From: Gordionus sp. m RMFG-2023
Taxonomy: Eukaryota; Nematomorpha; Gordioida; Chordodea; Parachordodidae
NCBI RefSeq assembly: GCF_954871325.1
Contig: NC_088775.1
Span: 41,827,561-41,891,560, forward strand
DNA: 64,000 bases
Reading direction: 5' to 3'
In this document: positions 49,141 through 61,688 of the stretch, in pieces
How the letters are laid out: every line of letters begins with the position of its first letter
Numbering within the stretch: the first letter of the stretch is position 1
Made by a program: the position numbers and the translations under genes
Notes under the pieces: model-generated
The model's input: the letters and a program-made list of their open reading frames with translations, nothing else
Told to the model about the DNA's origin: nothing
Databases searched by the model: none

Positions 49141-52100
49141 TGTCGTTTCATCAAGAGGTTGCTACTCGTAGACCTTTTTTAATTTGGTCTAAATGTCTTC
49201 TAATAATTTTGTCTCCTCTAACTTCAAATATTAAATTCCCATTTTTACGTTTTACCGTGCCTTTGTCCCATATATTATCCTTGAAGGTTTTATACCAAAC
49301 TTTGTTACCATTCATGATATTTCTATTTGACGATAAATTGCGATTAAATTCATTCACTTTATCTTCTTGCGGTTTGATTAAATCCCATCTGGTTCTTATG
49401 GTTCTGTTGAACATCACTTCGCTTGGTATCTTGTTGGTTGTCGCGTTTGGTGTGTTGCGATAATTAAATAAAAACTTTTCTAAAGCTATATCTAAATCTA
49501 TTTTATTATCACTTTCCATATTCCTTTTCATGCATATTTTAATTGATCTTAATATTCGCTCACATTGACCATTGGACTGTTGATGGTGAGGCGCGGTGAA
49601 AATGTGATCAATTCCATGATCACTATTTGAACAAGCTACTTGTAAAATTCGTACCATTATCACTGACTATCATATCGGGTATACCAAACAAACTGATTAT
49701 TTTTAATAATTCTTTAATTGTAGACTCAGTAGTTATATTTCTCATTCTTCTAATGGTAGGAAACTTGCTAAGTGCATCAACACATACCAAGAAATTGCTA
49801 TCTTCAAACTGTGCAAAGTCGATGTGCACGCGTTCGAACACTTTTACAGCTGTTTCCCATGGATTTTGTATTATGAGGATTGTCAGCATAACACGTATCA
49901 AAGCTTTTCACCTCCTGATTTATTTCAGAGTTTAGACCAGGCCACCACAAATAATCTCTCGCCAACAATTTCGTTTTCCCAGCACCATGATGCCCTTTTT
50001 GTAATTCCTGTAATATCTCCTTTCCCATATTTTTCGGTATAATGATCCTATTCTCTTTAAAAAGACAATCTTTAATTAAGCTCAGTTCCATTTCCATATT
50101 TTTATATATTTTATTCTTTATCTGTTCATGATTCTTTATATTATTAATTACCTCCATTAATTCGATTTCAAAATTAGTTTCTTGAACTATTCTTTTAAAA
50201 TTTATTGGTAAGTCCCAAAATTTGTCATCAATTATTTCATCATCTATCTCTTGTACCATTTCTTCTGTGTTCATTTGGGGTAATCTTGACAAACAATCCG
50301 GTACTACATTTCGTTTCCCGGGCCTAAGTATTATCGTAAAGTCATAAGCTCCCATAGCCAAACTCCATTTTTGAAGTCGCATTGATATGGATGAATTATC
50401 CTTAAATCCCTTCGTAAATATATAAACGAGTGGCTTGTGATCTGTGATTATTGTAAATCTCGTACCAATTAAATATTCTTGAAACTTTTTTACCGCGTAC
50501 ATAACAGACAAAGCTTCCCTCTCTATGTGTATTAAACTCTGATTTTAATAAAGCTCTTGACGCGAAAGCAATGGGTTTCTCTTTGCCATCACCTTCAATA
50601 TAAAATAAGACTGAGCCTAGACCTTTCTTTGAAGCATCAGTTGCACCTATTGATAGATCCGGATTATAAAAATTTAACGTAGACGGAGTACTTATCAGTT
50701 TTTTTAAGTCGTCGAAGCTTTCTTGATGTGCACTATCCCATAACCATTTGTGTTTATTAACCATTTTGTATAAAGGATCAGCTATGTCAGCAAAATTACA
50801 TAAAAATTTTCTATAATAGCTTGCCATCCCCAAAAAAGTTGCCAATTCATCTTTTGTCTTCGGTTCCGGCATGTTGGAAATAGCTTTTATCTTATCATCG
50901 TTGAAATGTATACCATGTTTGTCTATATCATGTCCCAAAAAGCGTATTTTATCTTGCAGGAATAAACTTTTGTCGAAATTGGGGGTTAATCCATACTTGA
51001 TGATCTTTTCAAATACTTTTTTAATGTTCTCCAAATGTATCTCATCGTTTGTAATTAACAAGTCGTCAATGTAAAATATAACATCTTTTAAATCTCCGAA
51101 AATGTTATCCATAGTTTGTTGGAAAATTGCCGATGAAGTTTTTAAACCAAACGGCAGTCTCGTAAACCTATAATAGCCATTATGTGGCGATATTGTAAGA
51201 AAATCTCTTGACTTTTTGTGTATAGGTATTTGGAGAAACGCGTTAAAATCTATCTTGGTAATATTCTTACCTTTAGATAATTTTGTGATTAAATCATTAA
51301 TGCGTGGTATAGGGTACTTGAAATCTTGTAAAGCAGGGTTGATAGTACGGCACAGAGCCGAAGTGAGCCATCACTCTTATAAACGGGAGTGAGAGGACTA
51401 GCCCATCTAACGTCTTCAACAGGTTCAATAATTTTATCGTTTATCTAATTTTGAAGCTCTTTTGTTATCAAATCAATTCTAGAATATGGTATACGCCTTG
51501 GCGGTATGATTTTTGGTGTGGCATCGTGTTTTAAACGTAATTTGACATAGCTGCGAAGCATTGGTTTTATGTTAAGTTTAAAATTGAATTGCTTAATTAA
51601 TTCTTGTATAGTATTATCATAATCATCCTCGACCATATTCACAAATTTATCTAGTATATTCCCAAAAACTGTTATCCAGGTCCTTCCTAACAGTGCAATC
51701 TTATCACTCTGGACTACATAAGCAGTTAAGATTTGACTTTTGTCCTCGAATTTTGCCTTGACTTTGGTAGTTCCTAATACATTTATTGTGTTTCCATCAT
51801 ATCCAGTTAATTTAATATCTGATTTATTAAAGATTTTTACTCCAATCTTTTTCGCGATATGAATTGGTAAGATACTATACCTTGAGCCGGTATCAATCTG
51901 CATCAAAATAGGCATGTCGTTCAAATATACCGTAACCTTATTTGCATCGTTAGCTGTGTAATTATTATCGGTATCCATATTGTTTATGTCTAAATTGTAT
52001 AAATTATATTCTTTTCTTTCTAGTTTGTCATTATCATCTTCTTTTATCTCTTCTATATTTACTGTGTTTACTTTATTTGTATATCGTGATTGATTTTATC

Positions 52101-53645
52101 GTTGTTATGATATTTACAATTGCATACTTGATTTCTTCCTTGATTTCCAATATTATGATTAACGTTATATCTTTGAATAAATCTTCAATCGTTATAATGT
52201 CTGTTATATCTGTAATTATAATCATTATTAAACCTATAATTATTATAGTTATTGTTATTATAACTAGCTCTATTATCAAATCTCGAAGTATTATTGTACG
52301 ATCCTGGATAGTTTGCTCTGACGATGTTGTAATAATTCGCGTTATAATTCTGATATCTAGGGTTGTAATTATTTCCTTAATATCTGGTGTTATAATTATT
52401 TCCTTGATAATTATTTCTTTGAAAGTCATGGCCTCTTGTTGTCCATCGTTGTCTGTTATCGTAATTAGATTGTAAATTTTGTCGTTCGTCATGGTCTCCA
52501 TATCTCACCAATTGTTTATTTTCTTATGTTTTCCTGCCTCTTTGCCTTTCTACATGTTTCACGTTGTATCATCTTCTGTTTTTTCGTTTAAAGAAATATT
52601 TTCAACTTTAGCAATTATATTTTCTTTCAATTCTAACTCTTCAAAATCATCTCTTAAAATAAGAACTTCTGCTAATGTAATGTTTTCTTTTAACGTAATT
52701 TTCTGCCTAATATTTTTGCTGATTGATGAAATTTTTACTTTTTCAATAACTCTACTATCACTTAGCAAACATTTATTTTTTAAAATGCATAATCTACTTA
52801 CCCAATTGATGTAACTTTCGTTTTTACCTTGTACAGCTGCGTTAAATAATAATAAGTTGGAACTTGTAGATTTCCTCGGGTGTAATATCCTGAATTTTTC
52901 AATCAATATCGATTGATGAACGGTAGGTGAACATATCTATTTGAGCTTGATATATACCTCATCTGGTAGTCTTCTTGTAAAGGAACCTCCTTTTTTGATG
53001 TCCGAGATCTGAGTGTCCTTGAAGATGTCTTCGAATCTACTCAAAAAAATATCGCCATTGCCTGAGTATATTGGAAATTCAATATTTATATTAACATTAT
53101 TATTGGGAATCTGTTTCATATTTATTTATTTATTTACTATTTCCTCGAATATGTAGCGGAACTGCCACCATAAAGTTTTCTAGAAATAGATGAATGTTAC
53201 GAGTTCCATTTTATTTAATTTAGAATAAATCAAAGTTACTAGTTTAATTTTATTTAATTTATTTAAAAATTTTTACATCTCTTTTAAAACTAAAATATCA
53301 TCCTTATATAACAACTTACAAATTAATAAATAATTTATATAAAAAAATTAATCTTCACAATTTATAAAAAAAATCAATTTATATAAACATAAAAAAAAAC
53401 AATTTAAAGATTAGTATTAATCGGTCATATCAACAACATTGTATAATAAAATCAATTATATTGCATAATAAATTAAACTATATTCCTATTTCAAATGCCT
53501 AATTAAAATTATGACATATTAACATTTAAAAAATCTTAAATAAATTACATTTAGAATTGAAAAAAATATTATATTTATATAATTTATTAAGATGATGGAT
53601 CATTTTTTTTAATGCTGTTAAGTTAATGATGTAGAGAAAGGTAGT

Positions 53646-54180
53646 CAGTGGCGTTACTAGGGAGGTGCGTGCAGGAGCTCGAGCTCCCTTAAAAATTTAA
53701 ATAGACCCCTGAAGCAAAAATATTTTTTAAATTGTTTTGATTGCTCCCTGAACGATTTCTTTTATAATTCTATTAAGTAATATTTAGATTTAATTTTATT
53801 ATTTAAAAATTAATAAGACTATCTAAATCTTTATTAAATGAATACTATTTTAATTATTAGATTAGATTAATACATATAAATTATTTCACTATGTCAGCTT
53901 GCAATCAAATTCTGTGTTAAAAATAAAATATCAATATCACTCACTAAATATTAATTTAGAATTAACAGTTGAAGCTTAATTGACTTTTATCATTTAAATT
54001 ATTATATAACCCTTAAATAAATACAATCATTTATTTAAAATTAACAAATTTAATATTGTAATTAGCCAAGTTCAAAATCATTAATCAACTATATCATTCA
54101 TTTTTAAATTTAATTACCATGGTCTTCCTAAAAATATTTTCAAGGTCCAAATAAGTATAGGAGATTTCTTTATAAAATAG
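53646..54180. repeat. CAGTGGCG repeat, copy 1 (uninterrupted, about 535 bp)
   Basis: It starts CAGTGGCGTTACTAGGGAGG and runs to the point where a second copy begins head-to-tail. Landmarks in order: gagctcgagctccctt, ccctgaagcaaaa, ctgaacgatttctttt, ttagattagattaatacat, gtcagcttgcaatcaaattc, aacagttgaagcttaattg, ggtccaaataagta. The terminus resembles hAT MITE ends, but no right TIR is seen. This copy preserves the unoccupied versions of the three insertion sites in copy 2. Confidence 0.8.
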
Positions 54181-54410
54181 CAGTGCATCACTAGGGAGGA
54201 ACGCGCAAGGGCTCGAGCCCCCATAAAATTTTGAATAGCCCCCTGAAGCAAAATTTTTATTTTAATAACTCCTTAATATCACCTTGAACTAAAAATAAAT
54301 CGTTTGGATTGTCTCCTGAACGATTTCTTTTATAATTCTATTACGTAATATATAGATTTAATTTTATTATTTAAAAATTAATAAGAGTATCTAAATTTTT
54401 CTTAAATGAA

Positions 54411-54997
54411 TTTTTTTTTTTCTTCATCAAAATTAATTTATTTTCATCGTGAAAAAATTAAAACATGAACATGAACATTTATATACACTATTGTATTAAA
54501 AATATATATTAAAAACAAAAAAATCAATATAAAAACATATAATTAAAAGAAGGGAAATTAAGAAAAAAAAATTAAAAAATTATTTAAAAAAAAGAGGGAT
54601 ATCTAATTAAGTGTGGTCCACGGGGCTTAATGACCCATGAATGGATATACAGTTTGAACGGCAGATTTCGATTGAAATCCTTTGGCGGAGGTAGAAACCT
54701 TCTTTCGGATCACCTGTAATTAATCGTAACCTTTGCCCTATTGTTTTGAATAATTTTAAGGCTTGGGGTCCGAATGATCCACAGGTGTCTGAGACTACCG
54801 GAGCGAATAAAATATTATTAAGGTGGCAATATTTATTTGTTTTTGTATTCTCCGCTTTTGAAATGGAGTTGGCAGAAAAAGATCTGGCAAAACGATCAAC
54901 GCAGGTATAGTCCCAAGCGAGAGGTAAACCTTGGTTCCAAGGGACTAACGTCAAACCATCCGGTCTGGTTTGATTATCGGAGCTAAGACCGGTAGGT
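54411..54997 (-). mobile_element. R2/NeSL-like LINE, 5'-truncated 3' copy with intact nuclease frame
   Basis: On the minus strand, RPDG just upstream of 54954 leads into a 115-codon open frame (54954-54607): LTLVPWNQGLPLAWDY, CVDRFARSFSANSISKAEN, KTNKY, GSFGPQALKLFKTIGQRL, ending SLSPVDHT. RPD, WDYT and K-x2-KY fit the PD-(D/E)XK restriction-like endonuclease of R2-type LINEs. An A-rich tail (complement of 54411-54422) marks the 3' end. This is the least decayed of the three copies over this domain. It sits in copy 2 of the CAGTGGCG repeat. Confidence 0.87.
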
Positions 54998-55074
54998 TAT
55001 TTTAATTATTAGATTAGATTAGATTAATACATATAAATTATATTTTCACTATGTCAGCTTGTAATCAAATTTTG

Positions 55075-57252
55075 CGGTATGACTAAATACTGTCCTGCTA
55101 AACTGTCTTGCTAAACTATCTCGCTAGAAAGCAATTAATCATAATCAATCATAATTTGATGATATTTCAAAAACATTTTTTTTATTTTACATAAATCAAT
55201 TTTTAATTAATTAAAAAATTGATATTAAATCAAATAATTTAAAATTCTATTTTTACTTAATATTATTGGAAAAAAAAAATATTTACTAGCTTATTACAAC
55301 TTAAATTTTTTTTTCAATTACAAAATTTAACAAATTTATATCCATAAGAGGGCGTTAAATACCTAAATATGAAAATATATTCTTAGGAAACCAGAATAAA
55401 TATTGGATAGCGCTTTTTTTGTATTTGGGTGTAAATACATGTGAAAAACCTAAAAAAAATTTAAAAAAATGGAGGTTTCTTTGAGATTTAATTAATGAAT
55501 AGGTTTAGAATAGAAAAATAGTAGAAAGTTTGTAAAGAACATATTGCTGGCGTTATTGATCAAAATCTCTTCATTTTTGGTTTATACGTGAATATTTAGG
55601 TGTTAAAAATATTTTGAAAATATTATGATTTGACCGAATGCCGAGCTTAAAACCGACCACTTACTAAATATTCGATCTACCAAATTTGGTAGTAATATTA
55701 TTTGGAAAATGTTCATTTTTGGTTTAGATATCTATATATACGTGCAAATTATTTTCCCAAAAAATATTTTAAAAATATCGTGATTTGACAGAAACCCGAT
55801 TTGAAACCGGCCCAATCTAAATACTGTCTTGCTGGCGTTATACATGGAAAATTCTTTATTTTTGGTTTATATGTGAACAATAACGTGGTAAGCATATCCT
55901 ATTTAATTTTTTAAAATATTAAGATTTGACCGAATGGCGAGCTCAAAACCGAGCACTTACTAAATATTCGATCTACCAAATTTGGTAGTAATATTATTTG
56001 GAAAATGTTCATTTTTGGTTAATTTATCTATAAATACGTGCAAATCATTGTCCCAAAAAATATTTTAAAAATATCGTGATTTGACCGATAACCGATTTGA
56101 AACCGAAATACTGCCTTGCTGGCGTTATACATGGAAAATTCTTCATTTTTGGTTTATACGTGAACAATAACGTGTTAAGCATTATCCTAATTAATTTTTT
56201 GAAAATATAATGATTTAACCGAATGGCGAGCTCAAAACCGACCATTTACTAAATATTCGATCTATCAAATTTGGTGGTAATATTATTTGGTAAATGTTCA
56301 TTTTTGGTTTAAATAATATACGTGTAAATCATTATCCCAAAAAAATATTTTAAAAATATCGTGATTTGACCGATAACCGATTTGAAACCGAAATACTGAC
56401 TTGCTGGCGTTATACATGGAAAATTCTTCATTTTTGGTTTATACGTGAACAATAACGTGTTAAGCATTAATTTTTTGAAAATATTATGATTTAACCGAAT
56501 GGTGAGCTCAAAACCGACCACTTACTAAATATTCGATCTATCAAATTTGGTAGTAATATTATTTGGAAAATGTTCATTTTTGGTTTAGATATCTATATAT
56601 ACGTGTAAATCATTTGCCTTGCTGGCGTTATACATAGAAAATTCTTCATTTTTGGTTTATACGTGAACAATAACGTGTTAAGCATTATCCTAATTAATTT
56701 TTTGAAAATATTAGGATTTGACCGAATGGCGAGTTCAAAACCGACCACTTACTAAATATTCGATCTACCAAATTTGGTAGTAATATTATTTGGAAGATGT
56801 TCATTATTGGTTTAAATATCTATATATACGTGTAAATCATTATCCCAAAAAATATTTTAAAAATATCGTGATTTGACAGAAAACCGATTTGAAACCGGCC
56901 CAATGACTAAATACTGTCTTGCTGGCGTTATACATGGAAAATTCTTTATTTTTGGTTTATACGTGAAAAATAACGTGTTAAGCATTATCCTAATTAATTT
57001 TTAGAAAATATTATGATTTGACCGAATGGCGAGCTCAAAACCGACCACTTACTAAATATTCGATCTACCAAATTTGGTAGTAATATTATTTGGAAAATGT
57101 TCATTTTTGGTTAATTTGAAACCGGAATACTGTGTTGCTGGCGCTCTCCATGTAGAATTCTTCATTTTTGGTTTATAAGTTAACAATAAGGTGTTAAGCA
57201 TTATCCTAAATTATTTTTTGAAAATATTAAGATATGACCGAATACCGAGCTC
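55075..57252. repeat. Left arm of the long-TIR element, about 7 subrepeats
   Basis: A unit of about 285 bp, recognisable by ttgctggcgttatacatgg, starts near 55545, 55830, 56115, 56400, 56618 (short unit), 56917 and 57130. Each carries ccgaatggcgagctcaaaac and aaatttggtagtaatattat. It is about two units longer than the right arm. A stretch at 56045-56245 is identical over its whole translated length to 59658-59858 in the right arm (MVGFELAIRLNHYIFKKLIR...), an incidental open frame. Confidence 0.85.
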
Positions 57253-57543
57253 AGATAATCTTAATTATAATAAATTTGTATTCTCCAAAAAAAATAATTT
57301 CTATAAAAAATCATCCCTCCTCTCAGCTCCATCAAAAATTCTCGGGTTCCTGTTATTTTTTTATTTCATAAAAATTAAAAATTTATACAAAATTATAATT
57401 TTTTAAAAAATAATTTGGCATATTCCTAAAAAAAATAAAAATTAATGTGCATAAAAAAATAATAAACAAATAAATAAATAATTTTAAATATTTTCTGTTA
57501 AAATTTATTATTATATAATTATAAATATTCTTTTTGTGATAAA

Positions 57544-58600
57544 ATGCCTGATTTCCTGCCCTATATGAATCAGTAAGTTTTATAAAATTATAAATATTAA
57601 ATTTTTTTTATATTAGATTAATAGAGAAGCCATCTCCTGAGGTGGCTCTCGAATTTCTTAAAGAGATAAAAAGTGAAGATATTGTGCCTATGATGTATCA
57701 TTCTTCAAATGGACTAGTCGGGTATGTTGATGTAATTACTAAGCATATATTAGAGAGAATTCAACCAACAATATTATTGAAGTAAATATAAATATATATA
57801 TGTTACAAAAACAATCAGAGACTTTTTGCCCCCCCCCCCGGGTATATGTAGCAGGCCATATTTTAATTTTTTAAATAAAAAAGACAATGGCCGTACCAAA
57901 AAATTTTGTTAAATAAAAATTCTACCCGGGTTGGTATTTTTTTTAAAAAATTAGGCCAGGCCGTTTAAAAGGAAAATCTGCTTTTATATGAATATTGATT
58001 AGATAATATGAATTATATTAAACTTTTATTTGAATCATTTTTAATTGTTTAAAAAATAATGAATATTTTTTTAAAAACAAACTATATTATTAAGATTTTC
58101 ACCAAGGAAAACGATTGGTGATGGAAATTGCCATATCGTGCTGTGTCATTAGCAATTTTCGGTGAAGAAACGTACCAGATTTATTTACGTATTATAGCCC
58201 CAATCGAGGTCATACTCAATAGAGACTTTTATGATTTACAAAATGTTAATTATATTGTACCAGTTTCCATGAGAGAACGTATTTTATTTTATTCTTATAA
58301 TTACTTTAAATAACATACTTAAAATAGGGGATTGGTCGGGCATGATTATTATTTTTGTTTTAAGTGGTGCTTTAAATACGCCTATTAAATCTTTTTGTCC
58401 CTCTTTATCATTTAATTTATTAAACCCAAGTCCTTATACCCTTGATATATATGGTCGGGATGTTAGCAGATGTTCTGATATAAAAATTAACATAATGTGG
58501 ACATCTTGTAGTATACCCGATGATATTTTAAATATTTCTATAAATCATTTTATTTATTTACAAAAGCTTAATTTAAACCCACATGATAAAATATAATATT
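57544..58600 (+). pseudogene. OTU-like cysteine protease gene carried by the long-TIR element, lightly broken
   Basis: Exon 1 (57544-57572) MPDFLPYMNQ ends at gtaagt; exon 2 (57617-57781) starts LIEKPSPEVALEFLKEIKS and runs to TILLK at gtaaat; exon 3 (from 58095, after ttaag) starts in phase with FSPRKTIGDGNC. D-G-N-C with the cysteine is the OTU nucleophile motif. One base is missing right after it, shifting into PYRAVSLAIFGEETYQIYLR and IEVILNRDFYD; after a further break, GDWSGMIIIFVLSGALNTPI and IYGRDVSR...INIMWTS follow. This order matches OTU-like proteins common in invertebrates. The terminal His motif is not obvious. The element would then carry a deubiquitinase-type gene; it might be captured or native to the family. 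Confidence 0.7.
57782..58094. other. Presumed intron of the OTU-like gene
   Basis: This runs from donor gtaaat to acceptor ttattaag, with a C9-G3 run near 57831 and gggtatatgtagc/ggccgg-type patches that may be a small decayed insertion. No coding sequence. Confidence 0.5.
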
Positions 58601-59147
58601 GATAGTTCATTTGATACTATATCTATTAATGAATTCCATGATTATATAACTATTACGGATAATGTTAAAAAATCGAATTTAAATTATATAAACTCTTCCC
58701 CAATTAATGATATCAGCGGTAATTATGATAAAATCTATTAATGAATCGCCTAAATTTATAACTATAAAATCAAATTTTAACGAATCGCCTAAATTTATAC
58801 CTATAAAATCAAATTTACATTATATAAACTCTTCCCCAATTAATGATATCAGCGGTAATTATGATAATAAATCTATTAACGAATCGCATGAATTTACTCC
58901 TATAAATTTAAATTATATAAAATTTTCCCCAATTAATGATAATTATGATATAATATCTATTAACGAATCGCTTAAATTTATACCTTTAAAATTAAATTTA
59001 AATAATATAAAATTTTCTCCAATTAATGATAATTATGATAATAAATCTATTAAAGAATCGCATGAATTTACACCTATAAAATCAAATTCGGTTTTGAGCT
59101 CGCCATTCGGTCAAATCTTAATATTTTCAAAATTTTATTTAGGATAA
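58600..59147 (+). repeat. Coding-like tandem repeat, about 4 units, after the OTU domain
   Basis: The frame 58707-59147 is built from repeats of SPINDNYDNKSINESHEF followed by TPIKSN-like text, about 30-35 residues each, at roughly 58690, 58810, 58920 and 59015. Units differ by substitutions but keep frame, and the last runs into the right arm (SSPFGQ). It may be the low-complexity C terminus of the OTU protein or a minisatellite that happens to stay open. Confidence 0.6.
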
Positions 59148-60823
59148 TGCTTAACACCTTATTGTTCACTATTAAACCAAAAATGAATAATTTTCCATGG
59201 AGAGCGCCAGCAACGCAGTATTTCGGTTTCAAATCGGTTATCGGTCAAATCACGATATTTTTTAAATATTTTTTGGGATAATGATTTGCACGTATTTACA
59301 GATAAATTAACCAAAAATGAACATTTTCCAAATAATATTACTACCAAATTTGATAGATCGAATATTTAGTAAGTGGTCGGTTTTGAGCTCACCATTCGGT
59401 TAAATCATAATATTTTCAAAAAATTAATTAGGATAATGCTTAACACGTTATTGTTCACGTATAAACCAAAAATGAAGAATTTTCCATGTATAACGCCAGC
59501 AAGTCAGTATTTCGGTTTCAAATCGGTTATCGGTCAAATCACGATATTTTTAAAATATTTTTTTGGGATAATGATTTACACGTATATTATTTAAACCAAA
59601 AATGAACATTTACCAAATAATATTACCACCAAATTTGATAGATCGAATATTTAGTAAATGGTCGGTTTTGAGCTCGCCATTCGGTTAAATCATTATATTT
59701 TCAAAAAATTAATTAGGATAATGCTTAACACGTTATTGTTCACGTATAAACCAAAAATGAAGAATTTTCCATGTATAACGCCAGCAAGGCAGTATTTCGG
59801 TTTCAAATCGGTTATCGGTCAAATCACGATATTTTTAAAATATTTTTTGGGACAATGATTTGCACGTATTTATAGATAAATTAACCAAAAATGAACATTT
59901 TCCAAATAATATTACTACCAAATTTGGTAGATCGAATATTTAGTAAGTGCTCGGTTTTGAGCTCGCCATTCGGTCAAATCTTAATATTTTAAAAAATTAA
60001 ATAGGATATGCTTACCACGTTATTGTTCACATATAAACCAAAAATAAAGAATTTTCCATGTATAACGCCAGCAAGACAGTATTTAGATTGGGCCGGTTTC
60101 AAATCGGGTTTCTGTCAAATCACGATATTTTTAAAATATTTTTTGGGAAAATAATTTGCACGTATATATAGATATCTAAACCAAAAATGAACATTTTCCA
60201 AATAATATTACTACCAAATTTGGTAGATCGAATATTTAGTAAGTGGTCGGTTTTAAGCTCGGCATTCGGTCAAATCATAATATTTTCAAAATATTTTTAA
60301 CACCTAAATATTCACGTATAAACCAAAAATGAAGAGATTTTGATCAATAACGCCAGCAATATGTTCTTTACAAACTTTCTACTATTTTTCTATTCTAAAC
60401 CTACTCATTAATTAAATCTCAAAGAAACCTCTATTTTTTAAATTTTTTTTAGGTTTTTCACATGTATTTACACCCAAATACAAAAAATACGCTATCCAAT
60501 ATTTATTCTGGTTTCCTAAGAATATATTTTCATATTTATGTATTTAACGCCCTCTTATGGATGTAAATTTGTTAAATTTTGTAATTGAAAAATAAAATTT
60601 AAGTTGTAATAAGCTAGTAAATATATTTTTTTCCAATAATATTAAGTAAAAATAGAATTTTAAATTATTTGATATTTAATATCAATTTTTTAATTAAGTA
60701 AAAATTGATTTATGTAAAATAAAAAAAATGTTTTTGAAAAATTTTTTTAAAAGATATTATATCATCAAATTATGATTGATTATGATTAATTCCTTTTTAG
60801 CAAGACAGTATTTAGTCATACCC
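59090..60823. repeat. Right arm of the long-TIR element, about 5 subrepeats
   Basis: This is the inverted counterpart of the left arm; the unit marker ccatgtataacgccagcaag lies near 59205 (variant), 59490, 59775, 60063 and 60350. The open frames here are by-products of the repeat, not genes. High identity to the left arm suggests either a young element or arm-to-arm gene conversion. Confidence 0.85.
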
Positions 60824-61688
60824 CAAATTTTGTGTTAAATCAATATCACTCACTATATATTAATTTAGCATTAACAGTTGGAGCTTAATTGACTTTATTA
60901 TTTAAATTATTATTCAGTTATTGTTTCCAGGCATAAATATATAAGAATGTTAAATATAATAATATAATTAGATTAGCATTGGAATTGACAAACTTCAAGG
61001 ATAAGCTGAATAAGGAGAAAATAGGAAATCCTACTTATTATTTATTTTATTGGTAAGTTTATAATAACTACTTGGAAAATCAGGAGTAGGGCTGTGCCAA
61101 CCCTCAAATTTTGTTCTGATATTACTACAAAGCCTATACAATACTGATCCAAAATTTATATTGATTTTATTTACCATCTATATTTGAATAAATCCCACAA
61201 AATATTTTACTATTCATAAAAATTATAAGTATTTTGTTTCTTTATTCTCAAAAAGTTAATTTTAAAATACTTGAAATGTTAATTTTCATGTGGAACTCTC
61301 AACAACAACAAAAACCTAAAGTACTGAATGATAATAGGTTAATAAATTTTGGAAGAAAAGCCATCTGGGATGCAGTAAAGCTAATTTTTATATTTTATTT
61401 AGACTTTTTATGAATAGCCTTGTAGAGTCTAGACAACCAAGTGCTGTTTAAAACTGAGGTTTTAAAATTTATACACTATCTGAAGACAAATGGTACCTTA
61501 CCAACACACAAATGAATCTGCATTGACATATTTAATAGCATTATATAAATTATTTATTTATTATAAAAATATATTATATATTTTATATTAATTTTTATAT
61601 TGACATTAGATTCTTTTAATAAAATTTTTATATATTTGTCTCTATTTTCATATTTCAATTTAATTTTTCTTGACATTCAAAATATATT

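Larger units (their letters stand above)
46062..53433 (-). mobile_element. Ty3/gypsy fossil with both LTRs, interrupted by a piggyBac
   Basis: LTRs are at about 46062-46473 and 53172-53433; they start alike (taaagttttcta), end alike (ggtcatatcaaca) and differ in length. Flanks atatt and acatt could be an aged 5-bp TSD. A primer-binding-site-like tggtggcagttccgc adjoins the right LTR. Parts on the minus strand, in order: gag-like 53.1-52.5 kb, a low-complexity Arg/Asn/Tyr-type stretch 52.5-52.1, aspartic protease 51.98-51.45 (QIDTGSRYSILP), RT 51.4-50.7 (VIFYIDDLLIT), RNase H 50.7-50.3, integrase 50.1-49.15 with the zinc finger, VSDNGTNFTSSLF core and HQQSNGQCERIL. It is broken a handful of times but otherwise has the full set of parts. 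Confidence 0.9.
55075..60823. mobile_element. Long-TIR MULE/foldback-like element, 5,749 bp, 9-bp TSD
   Basis: Ends CGGTATGACTAAATACTGTC... and ...GACAGTATTTAGTCATACCC are flanked by CAAATTTTG on both sides (55066-55074 and 60824-60832). The neighbouring repeat copy has the unoccupied site as CAAATTCTG. A 9-bp TSD with kilobase-long TIRs fits MULE (Mutator-like) or foldback elements. The arms are 55075-57252 and about 59090-60823, each made of tandem subrepeats of about 285 bp. The centre carries an OTU-like gene and a coding repeat; no transposase was found, so movement would need one supplied from elsewhere. Superfamily assignment is inference. Confidence 0.85.

Noticed and set aside
49113-49463. 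116-codon plus-strand frame rich in Leu and Phe, like a membrane protein
   Set aside because: It is the reverse complement of the gypsy integrase tail; hydrophobicity is an artefact of the antisense reading.
52073-52501. Frames of 130-140 codons on both strands, made almost entirely of Ile/Thr or Ile/Val/Ser
   Set aside because: Low-complexity (TAAT/ATTATC-like) DNA within the gag-region of the gypsy fossil; neither frame looks like a separate gene.
55700-60200. Several open frames starting MVGFELAIRLNHYIF or MVGFELTIRLNHNIF on both strands
   Set aside because: They lie wholly inside the 285-bp subrepeats of the long-TIR arms and recur with each unit; they are by-products of the repeat, with no domain.
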